Of a DNA stretch of 64,000 bases, positions 53,100-62,971 are shown piece by piece. The translations under genes were made by a program, and so were the position numbers. The stretch is from positions 1,674,001 through 1,738,000 of the forward strand of contig NZ_CP120374.1 in NCBI RefSeq assembly GCF_029892065.1, in the 5' to 3' direction. The stretch comes from Sinorhizobium garamanticum (GTDB lineage Bacteria; Pseudomonadota; Alphaproteobacteria; Rhizobiales; Rhizobiaceae). Every line of letters begins with the position of its first letter. Position 1 is the stretch's first letter. The notes beneath the pieces were generated by a model. It saw only the letters and a program-made list of their open reading frames with translations. It did no database searches and was not told the DNA's origin.

Positions 53100-55316
53100 T
53101 TACGCGTTGAGCGTTTTTGAGAACGGCATGACGCGGATCCGCTTGCCGAGCGCCTTGTAGGCGGCGTTGGCAACGGCCGGGCCGATCGGCGGAACGCCGG
53201 GTTCGCCGATGCCGGAGGGCGGATTGGCCGAGGGCACGATGTGGACCTCGACCTTTGGCATGGCGTCGATCCTGAGCGGCGTATACATGTCGAAATTGCC
53301 CTGATCGACCTTGCCATCCGTCAGCGTGATTTCCTCGCCCAATATGGCCCCGAGCCCGAAGCCGATGCCGCCTTCCACTTGGGCGCGGACCTGGTCGGGG
53401 TTGATCGCGAGACCGCAATCGACGGCAGCGACCACGCGCTCGACCTTGATGCCGCCATTCCCATCGGTCGAAACCTCGGCGATCTCGGCCACCACGGAGC
53501 CGAAACTTTCGGCGAGGGCGACACCGCGGAAGCGACCTTCGGCGAGCGGCTTCTGCCATTCCGCCTTTTCCGCCGCGAGCTTCAGGACCTTCGCGTGACG
53601 CGAGTCCGGTTCGAGCATGGAGAGGCGGAACTCGACCGGATCGCTTCCCGCCGCCTCGGCGGCCTCGTCGAGGAACGTTTCTGCCGCGAAGGCGGTGTGG
53701 GTCGAGCCGACGGAGCGCCACCACAGGACCGGAACGCCGACGTCGGTAGTCGTAAGCCCGACCGTCTGGTTCGGAATGGCGTAGGGCAGGTTGTGGGCGC
53801 CTTCGACCGAGGTCGGGTCGACGCCATTCTGGATCATGCCCTGGAAGGCGGTCTTCGCCACGATGGACTGGCCGACGATATGATCGTCCCAAGCCACGAG
53901 CTTTCCGTTCTCGTCTAGCCCGGCTTTGAGGCTGTGCACGTAGGCGGGCCGATAGCGGCCGGCGTGCATGTCGTCCTCGCGGGTCCATTGCACCTTTACA
54001 GGCGCGCGGAACCCGATGGCCTTGGCCGCATAGACGGACTCAACGACGACATCGCCGTCGAACACCGCCCGCCGGCCGAAGCTGCCGCCGGACTTCATGA
54101 CGTTGAGGCGCACCTTTTCCGGAGCAATGCCAGCAATCTCGGCGGAAAGGCGCTGATAGACGTCCGGGAACTGATGCCCGCCCCAGATCTCGAGCGTGCC
54201 GTCCTCGTTCATGCGCGCGACCGCGTTCAAGGGCTCCATCGCCGCATGAGCGAGATAGGGGAATTCGAAGCTTCCCTCGATGACCTTTGCCGCGCTCGCG
54301 AAGGCGGCCTCGGCGTCGCCGTCCTTGCGGGCGACCGCCGCTGGCGGGTTCTCCGCCAGATCGCGGTACATGGACATGAGCTCATCCGTGCCGCGCTTTT
54401 CCGCCGCCGTCTCGTCCCATTCGACGGTGACGGCGTCACGGCCCTTGATCGCCACCCACATGTGCTCGCCGATCACGGCAATGCCGCGCGGCGTTTCGAC
54501 GACGTCGACCACGCCCTTGATAGCCTTTGCGGCCGAAGCATCGAAGGACTTCACCTTCGCCCCGAAAACCGGCGGATGGATCATCACCGCGGTCAGCATG
54601 CCCGGCAGCTTGACATCGATTGTGTATTGCTCCGTGCCGTTCGCCTTGCGGGCGCTGTCGAAGCGTTTCAGCTTGCCATTGCCGATGAGCTTCCAGTCGC
54701 CCGGCTGTTTCAGCGTTACGTCCGCGGGCACCGGCATGGTCGCGGCCTTGGCGGCAAACTCGCCGAAGCCGCCGCTCTTGCCGGAGGCATGGGCGAGGCG
54801 ACCGTTGTCGACCGTGATCTCCGCCGCGTCGACGCCCCATTCGGCGGCGGCGGCGGCGACGAGCATCGCCCGGGCGGCAGCACCCGCCTTGCGGTAGCGC
54901 TCCCAGGACGAGGCCATCGAGGTCGAACCGCCCGTCCCCTGGATAGCGCCGCCAAAGGCGATATTGCCATAGGCCTGCACATTGCCGGCGGCGCCCTTGA
55001 CTTCGATCGTCGACCAATCGGCATCGAGCTCTTCCGCCACGAGCGTGGCGATGCCGTTATAGGAGCCCTGGCCCATCTCGAACTGCGACGAAAGGACGGT
55101 CACCTTTCCATCACCGTCGATCGTCACATAGGGGGAAAAGGCATGTGCCCCGTCGTCCGCCGCGGTCTCGGCCGCGGCCGCCGGCGAGGCGGTGAGCAGG
55201 CGAAAACCGACGGCGATGCCTGTGCCGGCCGCAAGCGCGCCGATGAGGAACTGCCGCCGAGATGTCTCGATCCGCGGGGCGGAGAGGGTGAGCGATTGCA
55301 TCAGTTTCGGGATCAT
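53100..55316 (-). CDS. Molybdopterin-binding subunit, isoquinoline 1-oxidoreductase beta type
   Basis: 738 residues. A twin-arginine signal ([20 protein letters not shown]) sends the folded protein to the periplasm. Characteristic segments of the IorB group are [43 protein letters not shown]-like [14 protein letters not shown] and the late [17 protein letters not shown]. It hydroxylates aldehydes or N-heterocycles using molybdenum cofactor. It starts three bases after the partner 2Fe-2S subunit. No cytochrome or XdhC maturation gene is visible nearby. The natural substrate is unknown. Confidence 0.9.
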   Translation of the reverse strand: MIPKLMQSLTLSAPRIETSRRQFLIGALAAGTGIAVGFRLLTASPAAAAETAADDGAHAFSPYVTIDGDGKVTVLSSQFEMGQGSYNGIATLVAEELDADWSTIEVKGAAGNVQAYGNIAFGGAIQGTGGSTSMASSWERYRKAGAAARAMLVAAAAAEWGVDAAEITVDNGRLAHASGKSGGFGEFAAKAATMPVPADVTLKQPGDWKLIGNGKLKRFDSARKANGTEQYTIDVKLPGMLTAVMIHPPVFGAKVKSFDASAAKAIKGVVDVVETPRGIAVIGEHMWVAIKGRDAVTVEWDETAAEKRGTDELMSMYRDLAENPPAAVARKDGDAEAAFASAAKVIEGSFEFPYLAHAAMEPLNAVARMNEDGTLEIWGGHQFPDVYQRLSAEIAGIAPEKVRLNVMKSGGSFGRRAVFDGDVVVESVYAAKAIGFRAPVKVQWTREDDMHAGRYRPAYVHSLKAGLDENGKLVAWDDHIVGQSIVAKTAFQGMIQNGVDPTSVEGAHNLPYAIPNQTVGLTTTDVGVPVLWWRSVGSTHTAFAAETFLDEAAEAAGSDPVEFRLSMLEPDSRHAKVLKLAAEKAEWQKPLAEGRFRGVALAESFGSVVAEIAEVSTDGNGGIKVERVVAAVDCGLAINPDQVRAQVEGGIGFGLGAILGEEITLTDGKVDQGNFDMYTPLRIDAMPKVEVHIVPSANPPSGIGEPGVPPIGPAVANAAYKALGKRIRVMPFSKTLNA

Positions 55317-55319
55317 GAC

Positions 55320-55778
55320 TCAAGCCTCCAAACGCTTTGCGGCTTCGTGGATGCCGGCACGGATCCGGTGATAGGTGGCGCAACGACAGAGATTGCCCGA
55401 CATTGCCGCGTCGATGTCCGTGTCGCTGGGTTTTGGATTGCTGGTCAAGAGTTCCGTCGCCGACATGATCTGTCCCGACTGACAGTAGCCGCATTGCGGA
55501 ACGTCGAGGTCGGCCCAAACCGCCTGCACCGTTTCCGCGACCTTGCCCTTGAGCCCCTCGATGGTGGTCACCTCAGCCCCTTCGATGTCGCCGATGAGCG
55601 TCTGACAGGACCGGACCGGCGCGCCGTCGACATAGACGGTGCAGGCGCCGCATTGTGCCATGCCGCACCCGAACTTCGTGCCTTTTAGCCCCACAAGATC
55701 GCGGATCACCCAAAGAAGCGGCATATCCGCCTCGGCTTCGACCGAGTGCTTGACGCCGTTGATCGTCACAATTGCCAT
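55320..55778 (-). CDS. 2Fe-2S subunit of isoquinoline 1-oxidoreductase type
   Basis: 152 residues from the ATG at 55776-55778, with GAGGAG upstream. The plant-type cluster has ligands in [16 protein letters not shown]. The second cluster uses [16 protein letters not shown] and [12 protein letters not shown]. It passes electrons from the molybdenum subunit encoded just downstream. The AraC gene upstream may control it. Confidence 0.92.
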   Translation of the reverse strand: MAIVTINGVKHSVEAEADMPLLWVIRDLVGLKGTKFGCGMAQCGACTVYVDGAPVRSCQTLIGDIEGAEVTTIEGLKGKVAETVQAVWADLDVPQCGYCQSGQIMSATELLTSNPKPSDTDIDAAMSGNLCRCATYHRIRAGIHEAAKRLEA

Positions 55779-56007
55779 GGTGGTCTCCTCGCGTTAGGCG
55801 CAGCTCTCGGCATTTGGGAGATGCCGCTTCATGCGCCGCAGCCATTCGCCAGGCTGCGGTCAAAGCTTAGAAGACCATTCCGCAGCCCGGTAGAGTCGAT
55901 CCTGTCGCATTATTGCCTATTTCTGTCGACATGACGCGATTGTGATCATGGTGACGCCGCGGTGTCGTGCCCAGCGAATCGATTTAGGCGCCGCACCGCG
56001 CCGTTTT

Positions 56008-56949
56008 CTAGTCGATCGAGTCGCGTCTGTTCGGCTCGCTGGAGCTCAGGATTGACCTGATATCCCTTATCGGCGGATGACCGAAAGCACGTCGATATTC
56101 CCGGCTGAATTGCGTCGGGCTCTCATAACCGACACGTGCGGCGGCCGTCGCTGCATCGAGCGACTGCGAAAGCATCAGGTCCCGCGCGTGGTGCAGCCGC
56201 AGGTGCTTCTGGAACTGCAGCGGACTCATTGCGGTCATGGCGCGAAAATGGTGATGGAGCGTCGATACGCCCATGTTCGCAACTTCCGCCAGCTCCTCGA
56301 TGCGCAGCGGCCGGGCATAATTTTCCTTCAGCCAGGCCACCGCCTTTGCCACGCGGTTGCTGTTGGTGCCGACGAGCGCGAAGCGCCGAAGCCGTGCCCC
56401 TTGCTCGCCGGTAAGCAGCCGGTAGAGGATCTCATTGTGAATATGACTGGCGAGGAAAGGGATGTCCGCCGGCGAGTTTATGAGCAAAATCAGCCGCAAC
56501 AGGGCGTCATACAATTCCGGTGTCGCGGCGCCGACGACGACACCGAGGTCGCGCTCGGGCATATCCCCCGGCTGTATGTCGTAGTCGGTGATGATCCTGC
56601 GCAGTTTCTCCAGATCGAGCCGCAGCGTCGCGGCCACATAGGGTTCGCTCTTGGTCGCCTCGCAGATCTGTCCAGTCATCGGCAAGCCGATGGCGGTCAC
56701 GAAGAAGCAGGACTCGTCGTAGACGAGCGTTTCGTTGCCGACCTTGATGCGCTTGCTTCCCTTGACGATCAGCGACAGGCTCGGTTCCGAGACACTGGAA
56801 AACGGGCCGGCCGGCTCGATGATGCGGTAGAGGACGAGCCCTGGGATCGGGTGGCTGCAGCGTACACCGTCCCACGGCAGTTGCGAGAGCTTGTCGAGAA
56901 TTTGCGCCCGAAGGGGCGCCGTTTCTTCGCGCAGGTCGCGCTTCTGCAT
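56008..56949 (-). CDS. AraC-family transcriptional regulator
   Basis: 313 residues from the ATG at 56947-56949, with GAGG five bases upstream; an ATG at 56979 is an alternative. The N-terminal AraC-N domain (GLVLYRIIEPAGPFSSVSEP, SLIVKGSKRIKVGNETLVYD) senses a ligand. The C-terminal double helix-turn-helix reads RIEELAEVANMGVSTLHHHF and AAARVGYESPTQFSREYRRAFG. It is on the same strand as and 230 bases upstream of the 2Fe-2S subunit gene, so it is a candidate activator of the molybdenum enzyme. Confidence 0.9.
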   Translation of the reverse strand: MQKRDLREETAPLRAQILDKLSQLPWDGVRCSHPIPGLVLYRIIEPAGPFSSVSEPSLSLIVKGSKRIKVGNETLVYDESCFFVTAIGLPMTGQICEATKSEPYVAATLRLDLEKLRRIITDYDIQPGDMPERDLGVVVGAATPELYDALLRLILLINSPADIPFLASHIHNEILYRLLTGEQGARLRRFALVGTNSNRVAKAVAWLKENYARPLRIEELAEVANMGVSTLHHHFRAMTAMSPLQFQKHLRLHHARDLMLSQSLDAATAAARVGYESPTQFSREYRRAFGHPPIRDIRSILSSSEPNRRDSID

Positions 56950-57104
56950 GCTTGCCTCGCTCCATTGCCGTCTCTTCATTGGACTTCAACCACTAAGCTT
57001 ATCACAATATTTTGATCTCGGCACGATTAGGCAACCGCCAACGATCTACACTACCGCATCGCTCCGGGAAGCAAACTGGGCGACCAACCCGCTTCCTCAA
57101 GGTT

Positions 57105-58475
57105 TCAGGCGCGATTGTCTGGCGGCGCAGCCCGCTCGACATAGTCCGCCCGGTTGATGCCGTGACGTTGCAGCTTGTCATAAAAGGTCTTGCGGGGAAT
57201 GCCGAGCGCTTCCAGCGTTTCCTTGACGTCGCCCCGATGCGCCGTCAGGGCTTCCTTCAAGATCTCGGCCTCGTAGCGCTCCAGCCGCTCCGGAAGCGAT
57301 GCCCCGGCGTCGGCCGCTGGCGGGAGCGGGTTGCCGAGGTTTCCTTCAACGCCAAGCGCCACACGCTCGGCAAAATGCGACAGTTCGCGCACATTGCCGG
57401 GCCAGGAATGCGACATCAGGTGTTGCTGGACAGCCGGAGAAACCGATGGAACGTCACGCTCGAAACGTTCCGCCGCCCGGCTCAGGAAATGCGAGAAGAG
57501 CAGCGGGATGTCCTCGCGCCGCTCGCGCAACGGCGGGATCGAAAGCGTCACGACATTCAGCCGGTAGTAGAGGTCCTCACGAAAGTCGCCGCGCTCCGCC
57601 GGATCGCCGAGGTCGACCTTGGCAGCGGCAACGACCCGGATGTCGACCGGCCGTGTCTCGTTGGTGCCGAGCGGGGTGATCTCGCGCGCTTCAAGTACAC
57701 GCAGCATCTTGACCTGGGTTGCCGGCGGCATCGCCTCGATCTCGTCGAGAAACAGCGTGCCGCCGCTTGCATGCTCGATCCGGCCGATCCGCTTTTTCAC
57801 GGCTCCGGTGAAGGCGCCCGGCTCGTGGCCGAAGAGCTCGCTCTCGATCACCGTTTCGGGGAGGGCGCCGCAGTTGAGCGCCACGAAATTGCCATTGCTG
57901 CGCCGGCTCCACTGGTGCAGGAGGGTCGCAACGACCTCCTTGCCGCTGCCGGTCTCGCCGGCGACCAGCACATCGACGTCGGTGTCAGCGATGTGTTTCA
58001 ACGTCTGCCGCAGCCGTTCCATCACCGGCGTCTGGCCGATCAGCGGCAGGCTGTCGGAGGCGGCTTCCGCGGCGCGTCGGAGCGCACGGTTTTCCATCAC
58101 CAGGCGACGCTTCTCCACGGCGCGCCGCGCGCTCTGGACGAGCCGATCGGCGGCAAAGGGCTTGGCAATGAAATCATAGACCCCATCCTGAATGGCCTGG
58201 ACCGCCATCGGGATATCGCCATGTCCGGTGACCAGAATGACGGGAAGGTCCGGGTCGAGGGCGGCCACCTTCTGGAAGAAAGCAAGCCCATCGAGACCCG
58301 GCATGCGGATGTCGCTGATGACGACCCCGTCGAATTCGGGGCTCAGGGCTCCAAGAGCTTCGACCGCGCTGGCGAAGGGCGAGACCGTAAAGCCGGCAAG
58401 CTCAAGGGTCTGCTGCATCGCCTTGCGCAAGTCGCGGTCGTCGTCGATCAGGAAAACGGATGCGGCGTCGCTCAT
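57105..58475 (-). CDS. dctD: C4-dicarboxylate transport response regulator DctD
   Basis: 456 residues. Receiver domain with the phosphorylated Asp in [14 protein letters not shown] (about D55). The sigma54-activator AAA domain has Walker [12 protein letters not shown] and the sigma54-contact loop GAFTGA in [13 protein letters not shown] Fis-type helix-turn-helix ([20 protein letters not shown]) ends the protein. It is phosphorylated by DctB and activates dctA at the -24/-12 promoter. It overlaps the dctB stop by four bases. Confidence 0.95.
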   Translation of the reverse strand: MSDAASVFLIDDDRDLRKAMQQTLELAGFTVSPFASAVEALGALSPEFDGVVISDIRMPGLDGLAFFQKVAALDPDLPVILVTGHGDIPMAVQAIQDGVYDFIAKPFAADRLVQSARRAVEKRRLVMENRALRRAAEAASDSLPLIGQTPVMERLRQTLKHIADTDVDVLVAGETGSGKEVVATLLHQWSRRSNGNFVALNCGALPETVIESELFGHEPGAFTGAVKKRIGRIEHASGGTLFLDEIEAMPPATQVKMLRVLEAREITPLGTNETRPVDIRVVAAAKVDLGDPAERGDFREDLYYRLNVVTLSIPPLRERREDIPLLFSHFLSRAAERFERDVPSVSPAVQQHLMSHSWPGNVRELSHFAERVALGVEGNLGNPLPPAADAGASLPERLERYEAEILKEALTAHRGDVKETLEALGIPRKTFYDKLQRHGINRADYVERAAPPDNRA

Positions 58476-60340
58476 TGCGTTTGAGCCTTTTTCAAATGGA
58501 CTGTGAATGTGGTTCCGGAGGCGCCAGTCTCAACCGCGATGTCGCCGCCGTAGTCGACGACGATCTCCTTGGAGATCGCTAGCCCGAGACCGAGCCCGTC
58601 GTCCTTCGACGTATTGAAGGGCGTGAAAAGCTCATCGCGAACACCCTCCGGAATGCCGGGACCATTGTCGGCGACCGTCAGCTCAATGCCGCGCTCCGTT
58701 TCCGCGCACCGCACCCTGATCTCGCCGTTCTCGGCGTCGCCGAGCGCTTCCAGTGCGTTCTGGAGAAGATTGATCAGCACCTGTTCCAGGCGAATGCGGT
58801 TGCCCATGACCTTCAGGCCGTTGGGAGGAAGGGAGATCCGGATCGTATCCATGCGGCCGGCAAAGCGGCTGCGAAGCAAGAGCATCGCCCCTTCGATCAC
58901 GTCCCGCATCTCGGTCGGTTCGGCGACGAAATTTCCCTTGCGGGCGAACCGGCGCAATTCGTCGGTGATTGTCCCGACGCGTTCGGTAAGCTCGGCGATG
59001 CTGGTAAGGTTTTCCGCTGCGGTCGCGCTTTGGCCGCGATCGAGGAAGGTGCGGGCGTTGTCCGCATAGGCGCGGATCGTGGCGACGGGCTGGTTTATTT
59101 CGTGCGCGACGCCGGCGGCGACCTGCCCGAGGATCGCCAGCCGGTTGGCCTGCACGAGATCCTGCTGAACGGCCTGCAGTTTTTCGGTCGTCTGGCGATG
59201 GTCGGCGATTTCCGTTTCGAGGCGGTCGCGGGCCATGGTGAGGTCACGCGTCCGCTCCTCGACGCGCGCCTCGAGCTCGATGCGTGCCGCGCGTTCCGCC
59301 GCCGAACGCAAGGCGACCGTCTGGCGCCGGCGCATGAGAAAGGCGGCAAGCGCGAGCAGGGGAACCAGGATCGCGAGCATCTGCAGCCTTGCATTGCGTG
59401 CGCCTGCCGACAGCGCGGCGGTCAGCGGCGACAATTGTTCCAACCGCCAGTTCGTCGACGGCACCATCGTTTCGACGCGCAGGAACATCTCGGGGCGGCT
59501 GCCCGGGAGCAGGCCATTGAGGGTGGAGGAGCCATCGGCCTTTGCTTCGATTTGGCTGAAGGGCAGCGGCAATAAGGGCGCGTCGCCGAATTGCAGGCTT
59601 TCGCGGATCGACGCCAGACGGTCCTCGGGAATTTGCTTCGTCGTCATGAAGCGCCAGGAGGGGATGCTGGTGATGAGGACGATGCCTCGTCGGTCGGTGA
59701 CATAGACGGGCTTGCCCGTGCTCGCCCAATCGGCTTCGACGCCGTCGAACTCGAGCTTGGCGACGATGACTCCGATCCGCCCCGCAGGTCCGTCGATCCG
59801 CCGGGAAATGTAGAGGCCCGGGCGTTTGCTGACCGACCCCATGGCAAAATGCTCCGCCTGACCATCACGGATCGCCAGGCGGAAATAGTCGCGAAAACCA
59901 TAATTGCTGCCGACGAAACTTGTCGGCTCTCGCCAATTGCTCGCGGCGATGGCGACGCCGTCCACTCCGATCAGATAGACGACCGCGGCGCCGGCACTTG
60001 CGGCAAGCTCCTCGAGCTTGCGGTTGATCTGGTCGAGCGAGCGGGCATCCGGCGTCAGAAGCGACTGGCGGATCGCCGTGTCGTCGGCGAGCACCAGCGG
60101 CAGCGCGCGCTGTTTTTCGACGACGGCGCGCAACAGCGACGCCTTGAGGCTGGCGTCGATGCGGCTTTGTTCAGCGAGCGCGCTGAGCGCATTTGTCCGG
60201 CCATATTCCCCGGCGACGACCAAGCCCAACGCGATGAGCGCGAGTGCGACCAGGGTGAAAACCAGCCAAAGCCGCCGGGCGCGGCGCTGGAGATCGCCGA
60301 GATCATTTTTGAGGGGAATGGTCATGGCGGCATTGTGCAT
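58472..60340 (-). CDS. dctB: C4-dicarboxylate sensor histidine kinase DctB
   Basis: About 622 residues if the ATG at 60338-60340 is used; an ATG at 60325 is the alternative, and no ribosome-binding site decides between them. A membrane helix ([21 protein letters not shown]) is followed by a periplasmic double-PDC-type sensor that binds dicarboxylates. Then come a second helix ([16 protein letters not shown]), a coiled-coil, the phospho-accepting His in [16 protein letters not shown], and an ATPase domain with [10 protein letters not shown] and DNGPGIPEG. It senses succinate, malate or fumarate and signals to DctD. Confidence 0.93.
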   Translation of the reverse strand: MHNAAMTIPLKNDLGDLQRRARRLWLVFTLVALALIALGLVVAGEYGRTNALSALAEQSRIDASLKASLLRAVVEKQRALPLVLADDTAIRQSLLTPDARSLDQINRKLEELAASAGAAVVYLIGVDGVAIAASNWREPTSFVGSNYGFRDYFRLAIRDGQAEHFAMGSVSKRPGLYISRRIDGPAGRIGVIVAKLEFDGVEADWASTGKPVYVTDRRGIVLITSIPSWRFMTTKQIPEDRLASIRESLQFGDAPLLPLPFSQIEAKADGSSTLNGLLPGSRPEMFLRVETMVPSTNWRLEQLSPLTAALSAGARNARLQMLAILVPLLALAAFLMRRRQTVALRSAAERAARIELEARVEERTRDLTMARDRLETEIADHRQTTEKLQAVQQDLVQANRLAILGQVAAGVAHEINQPVATIRAYADNARTFLDRGQSATAAENLTSIAELTERVGTITDELRRFARKGNFVAEPTEMRDVIEGAMLLLRSRFAGRMDTIRISLPPNGLKVMGNRIRLEQVLINLLQNALEALGDAENGEIRVRCAETERGIELTVADNGPGIPEGVRDELFTPFNTSKDDGLGLGLAISKEIVVDYGGDIAVETGASGTTFTVHLKKAQTQ

Positions 60341-60367
60341 CTTTTCGCCCAGCATGCCAATTCGTCT

Positions 60368-60385
60368 GTGCGGATTTCCGCCCAC
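60368..60385 (+). promoter_or_regulatory. DctD upstream activating sequence
   Basis: GTGCGGATTTCCGCCCAC: a near-palindrome (GTGCGGA/TCCGC.CAC) about 90 bases upstream of the sigma54 promoter of dctA. Its place and symmetry match the DctD enhancer sites known at rhizobial dctA promoters. It overlaps the likely dctB promoter. Confidence 0.65.
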
Positions 60386-60457
60386 TCCAGCGCAGATCCA
60401 CGGACGCTTAAAATTAAAGAGCTTAGGAATCAATAGGTTGTTCATGCGCGTCCAATC

Positions 60458-60473
60458 TGGCACGCCCGTTGCA
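60458..60473 (+). promoter_or_regulatory. Sigma54 promoter of dctA
   Basis: TGGCACG-CCCG-TTGCA fits the -24/-12 consensus (TGGCACG-N4-TTGCW) exactly. It lies about 94 bases before the dctA start and downstream of the DctD site, so dctA is RpoN-dependent. Confidence 0.88.
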
Positions 60474-60566
60474 ACTCCTTCCGCATGGCAGCGGGTGCTG
60501 TCGTTCTTCGGAAAAGTGGCCTGGGAGGCCCGGCCCCTTGCCGGACTAGGCTCGTGGAGGATTATC

Positions 60567-61892
60567 ATGATCGCAGAACATTCCGCGGAGATCCGCGGCA
60601 AGACACCCCTTTATCGGCATCTCTATGTCCAGGTCCTCGCGGCGATCGCTGCGGGCATCTTGCTCGGCCATTTCTATCCGGATGTCGGCACCGAGCTCAA
60701 GCCGCTGGGCGACGCCTTCATCAGGCTCGTCAAGATGATCATCGCGCCGGTCATCTTCCTAACGGTCGCGACCGGTATTGCCGGCATGACCGATCTCGCC
60801 AAGGTCGGGCGCGTCGCCGGCAAGGCAATGATCTACTTCCTGACCTTCTCCACGCTCGCGCTCATCGTCGGTCTCGTGGTCGCGAATGTGGTCCAGCCTG
60901 GCTCCGGCATGCATATCGATCCGGCCTCGCTCGATGTGAAGGCGGTCACGACCTATACCGAGAAGGCGCATGAGCAGTCGGTCACCGGCTTTCTCATGAA
61001 TATCATTCCGACGACGCTGATCAGTGCTTTCGCCGAGGGCGACATCCTGCAGGTGCTGTTCATCTCGGTTCTGTTCGGCGTCGCACTTGCGATGGTCGGC
61101 GAAAAAGGCCAGCCGGTGGTCGATTTCCTGCATGCGCTGACGCTGCCGATTTTCCGTCTGGTGGCGATCCTGATGAAGGCCGCTCCGATCGGCGCCTTCG
61201 GTGCGATGGCCTTCACCATCGGCAAGTACGGCGTGGCGTCGATTGCCAACCTCGCCATGCTGATCGGCACCTTCTATCTCACCTCCCTCCTCTTTGTCTT
61301 CATCGTTCTTGGCGCCGTGGCGCGCTATAACGGCTTCTCGATCGTCGCGCTCATCCGCTACATCAAGGAAGAACTGCTGCTGGTGCTCGGAACGTCCTCC
61401 TCGGAGGCGGCGCTGCCGGGCCTGATGAACAAGATGGAGAAGGCAGGCTGCAAGCGCTCGGTGGTGGGCCTCGTCATCCCGACCGGCTATTCCTTCAACC
61501 TCGATGGCACCAACATCTACATGACGCTCGCCGCGCTCTTCATCGCGCAGGCGACCGACATCCCGCTCTCCTTCGGTGACCAGATCCTGCTGTTGCTCGT
61601 CGCCATGCTGAGCTCGAAGGGCGCTGCCGGAATCACCGGCGCGGGCTTCATCACGCTGGCCGCGACGCTCTCGGTCGTCCCCTCCGTACCGGTCGCGGGT
61701 ATGGCGCTGATCCTCGGCATCGACCGCTTCATGTCGGAATGCCGCGCGCTCACCAATTTCGTCGGCAACGCGGTCGCGACGGTCGTTGTGGCGAAATGGG
61801 AAGGCGAACTGGATCAGGCGCAACTCTCCGCCGCACTCGGCGGGGAGACGTCGATCGACACCATTCCGGCGGTCGTCCAACCGGCCGAATAA
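60567..61892 (+). CDS. dctA: C4-dicarboxylate:cation symporter DctA
   Basis: 441 residues, the length of Sinorhizobium DctA. The ATG at 60567 is preceded by GGAGG. Membrane protein of the glutamate/dicarboxylate symporter fold, with the serine-rich re-entrant loop [16 protein letters not shown], and [20 protein letters not shown] (about 290-310) and a second loop [18 protein letters not shown] that line the substrate site. It imports succinate, malate and fumarate, and is the key carbon supply of nitrogen-fixing bacteroids. It is divergent from dctB-dctD. Confidence 0.97.
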   Translation: MIAEHSAEIRGKTPLYRHLYVQVLAAIAAGILLGHFYPDVGTELKPLGDAFIRLVKMIIAPVIFLTVATGIAGMTDLAKVGRVAGKAMIYFLTFSTLALIVGLVVANVVQPGSGMHIDPASLDVKAVTTYTEKAHEQSVTGFLMNIIPTTLISAFAEGDILQVLFISVLFGVALAMVGEKGQPVVDFLHALTLPIFRLVAILMKAAPIGAFGAMAFTIGKYGVASIANLAMLIGTFYLTSLLFVFIVLGAVARYNGFSIVALIRYIKEELLLVLGTSSSEAALPGLMNKMEKAGCKRSVVGLVIPTGYSFNLDGTNIYMTLAALFIAQATDIPLSFGDQILLLLVAMLSSKGAAGITGAGFITLAATLSVVPSVPVAGMALILGIDRFMSECRALTNFVGNAVATVVVAKWEGELDQAQLSAALGGETSIDTIPAVVQPAE

Positions 61893-61931
61893 CTTGCCTC
61901 CCAGGGCAAGCCTGCACGCAAGTGCAGTTTG

Positions 61932-61963
61932 GCGCGGTCTGGTTTTCCAGACCGCGCTTTTTT
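61932..61963 (+). terminator. Rho-independent terminator of dctA
   Basis: GCGCGGTCTGG (61932-61942), loop TTTT, then CCAGACCGCGC (61947-61957) and TTTTTT: an 11-base-pair perfect stem with a U-tract, 40 bases after the dctA stop. Confidence 0.93.
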
Positions 61964-62050
61964 GCCGCCTCAGAGGGGGTAAAGCATTGGCAATCCCCTG
62001 AGCGTTCTTCTTGAGAAGGTTCGTGGCGATGGGTCCACGACACGACCAAG

Positions 62051-62971
62051 TCAAATCCCGTGCAGGACCTGCGTCGCCTTGACGGCGGCCGATGCCCGGT
62101 TTTCGACGCCGAGCTTCACGTAGATCTGTTCCAGATGCTTGGTGACCGTGCGGGCGCTTAAGCCGAGGATCTCGCCGATATCGCGGTTGGATTTGCCCTT
62201 GGCGATCCACAGCAGTACCTCGGATTCGCGCTGCGTCAGCAGGAAATGCTGGCGCAGCATCTCGTCGTCGCTCATGCCGTTCTCGGCGGTCAGGCGGAAG
62301 AGGTATTCGTTGGAGCCGATGGCGCCGAGATAGGAAATCTGCAAGCCCGTCTGCCCCGCCTGCTGCAGGGTAAAGCTGGCCTGACCGGAGCCATGCTTTT
62401 CACGCTGCCGCATCCATTCGGCGATGCGGGCGGTCACCACCGCAAGCCCGTCGTCGCTTCCCGTTGCAGCATTGACGAGGCGCGTCGCCTGCGGCGTCGA
62501 CCAGCGGACGCCGCCGTCGCCGCGCACGGCAAGCAGGTGCCGCCCGGCCGCATCGAGCGCAACCCGGGCGCTCTGGGCGGAACGCGCGTTGGAGAGATGG
62601 ACGCGAATGCGGGCCCGCAGTTCGTCGATGTTGATAGGCTTCGTGAGATAGTCGACGCCGCCGGCTTCCAGCGCGCGTACCACGTGCTCCGTCTCGGTGA
62701 GCCCGGTCATGAAAACCACTGGAACCTGGGTGACGGAGGCGTTTGCCTTCAGTCGGATGCAGGTATCGAAACCGTCCATCCCGGGCATCACGGCGTCGAG
62801 CAGGATGATGTCGGGAGTGATGCGGTCGGCAATATTCAGGGCGGCGTTGCCGGAGGTGGCGATCAACACCGAAAAGCCGGATTGTTCCAGCGCTTCAGTC
62901 AGGAAGCCCAGCGCCTCTGGCGAATCGTCGACCAGAAGCACGATGTCGCGCGGATTGGCAGGGTCAGCCAC
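62051..62971 (-). CDS. NarL/LuxR-type response regulator
   Basis: 306 residues from a GTG at 62969-62971, overlapping the kinase stop by eight bases. The N-terminal receiver has the phosphorylated Asp in IILLDAVMPGMDGFD (about D54). A middle domain of about 80 residues resembles the linker of LuxR-type regulators with a PAS-like fold. The C-terminal helix-turn-helix reads LTQRESEVLLWIAKGKSN and GLSARTVTKHLEQIYVKLGV. It probably receives phosphate from the upstream hybrid kinase. Confidence 0.92.
   Translation of the reverse strand: MADPANPRDIVLLVDDSPEALGFLTEALEQSGFSVLIATSGNAALNIADRITPDIILLDAVMPGMDGFDTCIRLKANASVTQVPVVFMTGLTETEHVVRALEAGGVDYLTKPINIDELRARIRVHLSNARSAQSARVALDAAGRHLLAVRGDGGVRWSTPQATRLVNAATGSDDGLAVVTARIAEWMRQREKHGSGQASFTLQQAGQTGLQISYLGAIGSNEYLFRLTAENGMSDDEMLRQHFLLTQRESEVLLWIAKGKSNRDIGEILGLSARTVTKHLEQIYVKLGVENRASAAVKATQVLHGI

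Noticed and set aside
60759..62210. 483-residue minus-strand frame opposite dctA
   Set aside because: Antisense to dctA and crossing its terminator; no ribosome-binding site or motif.
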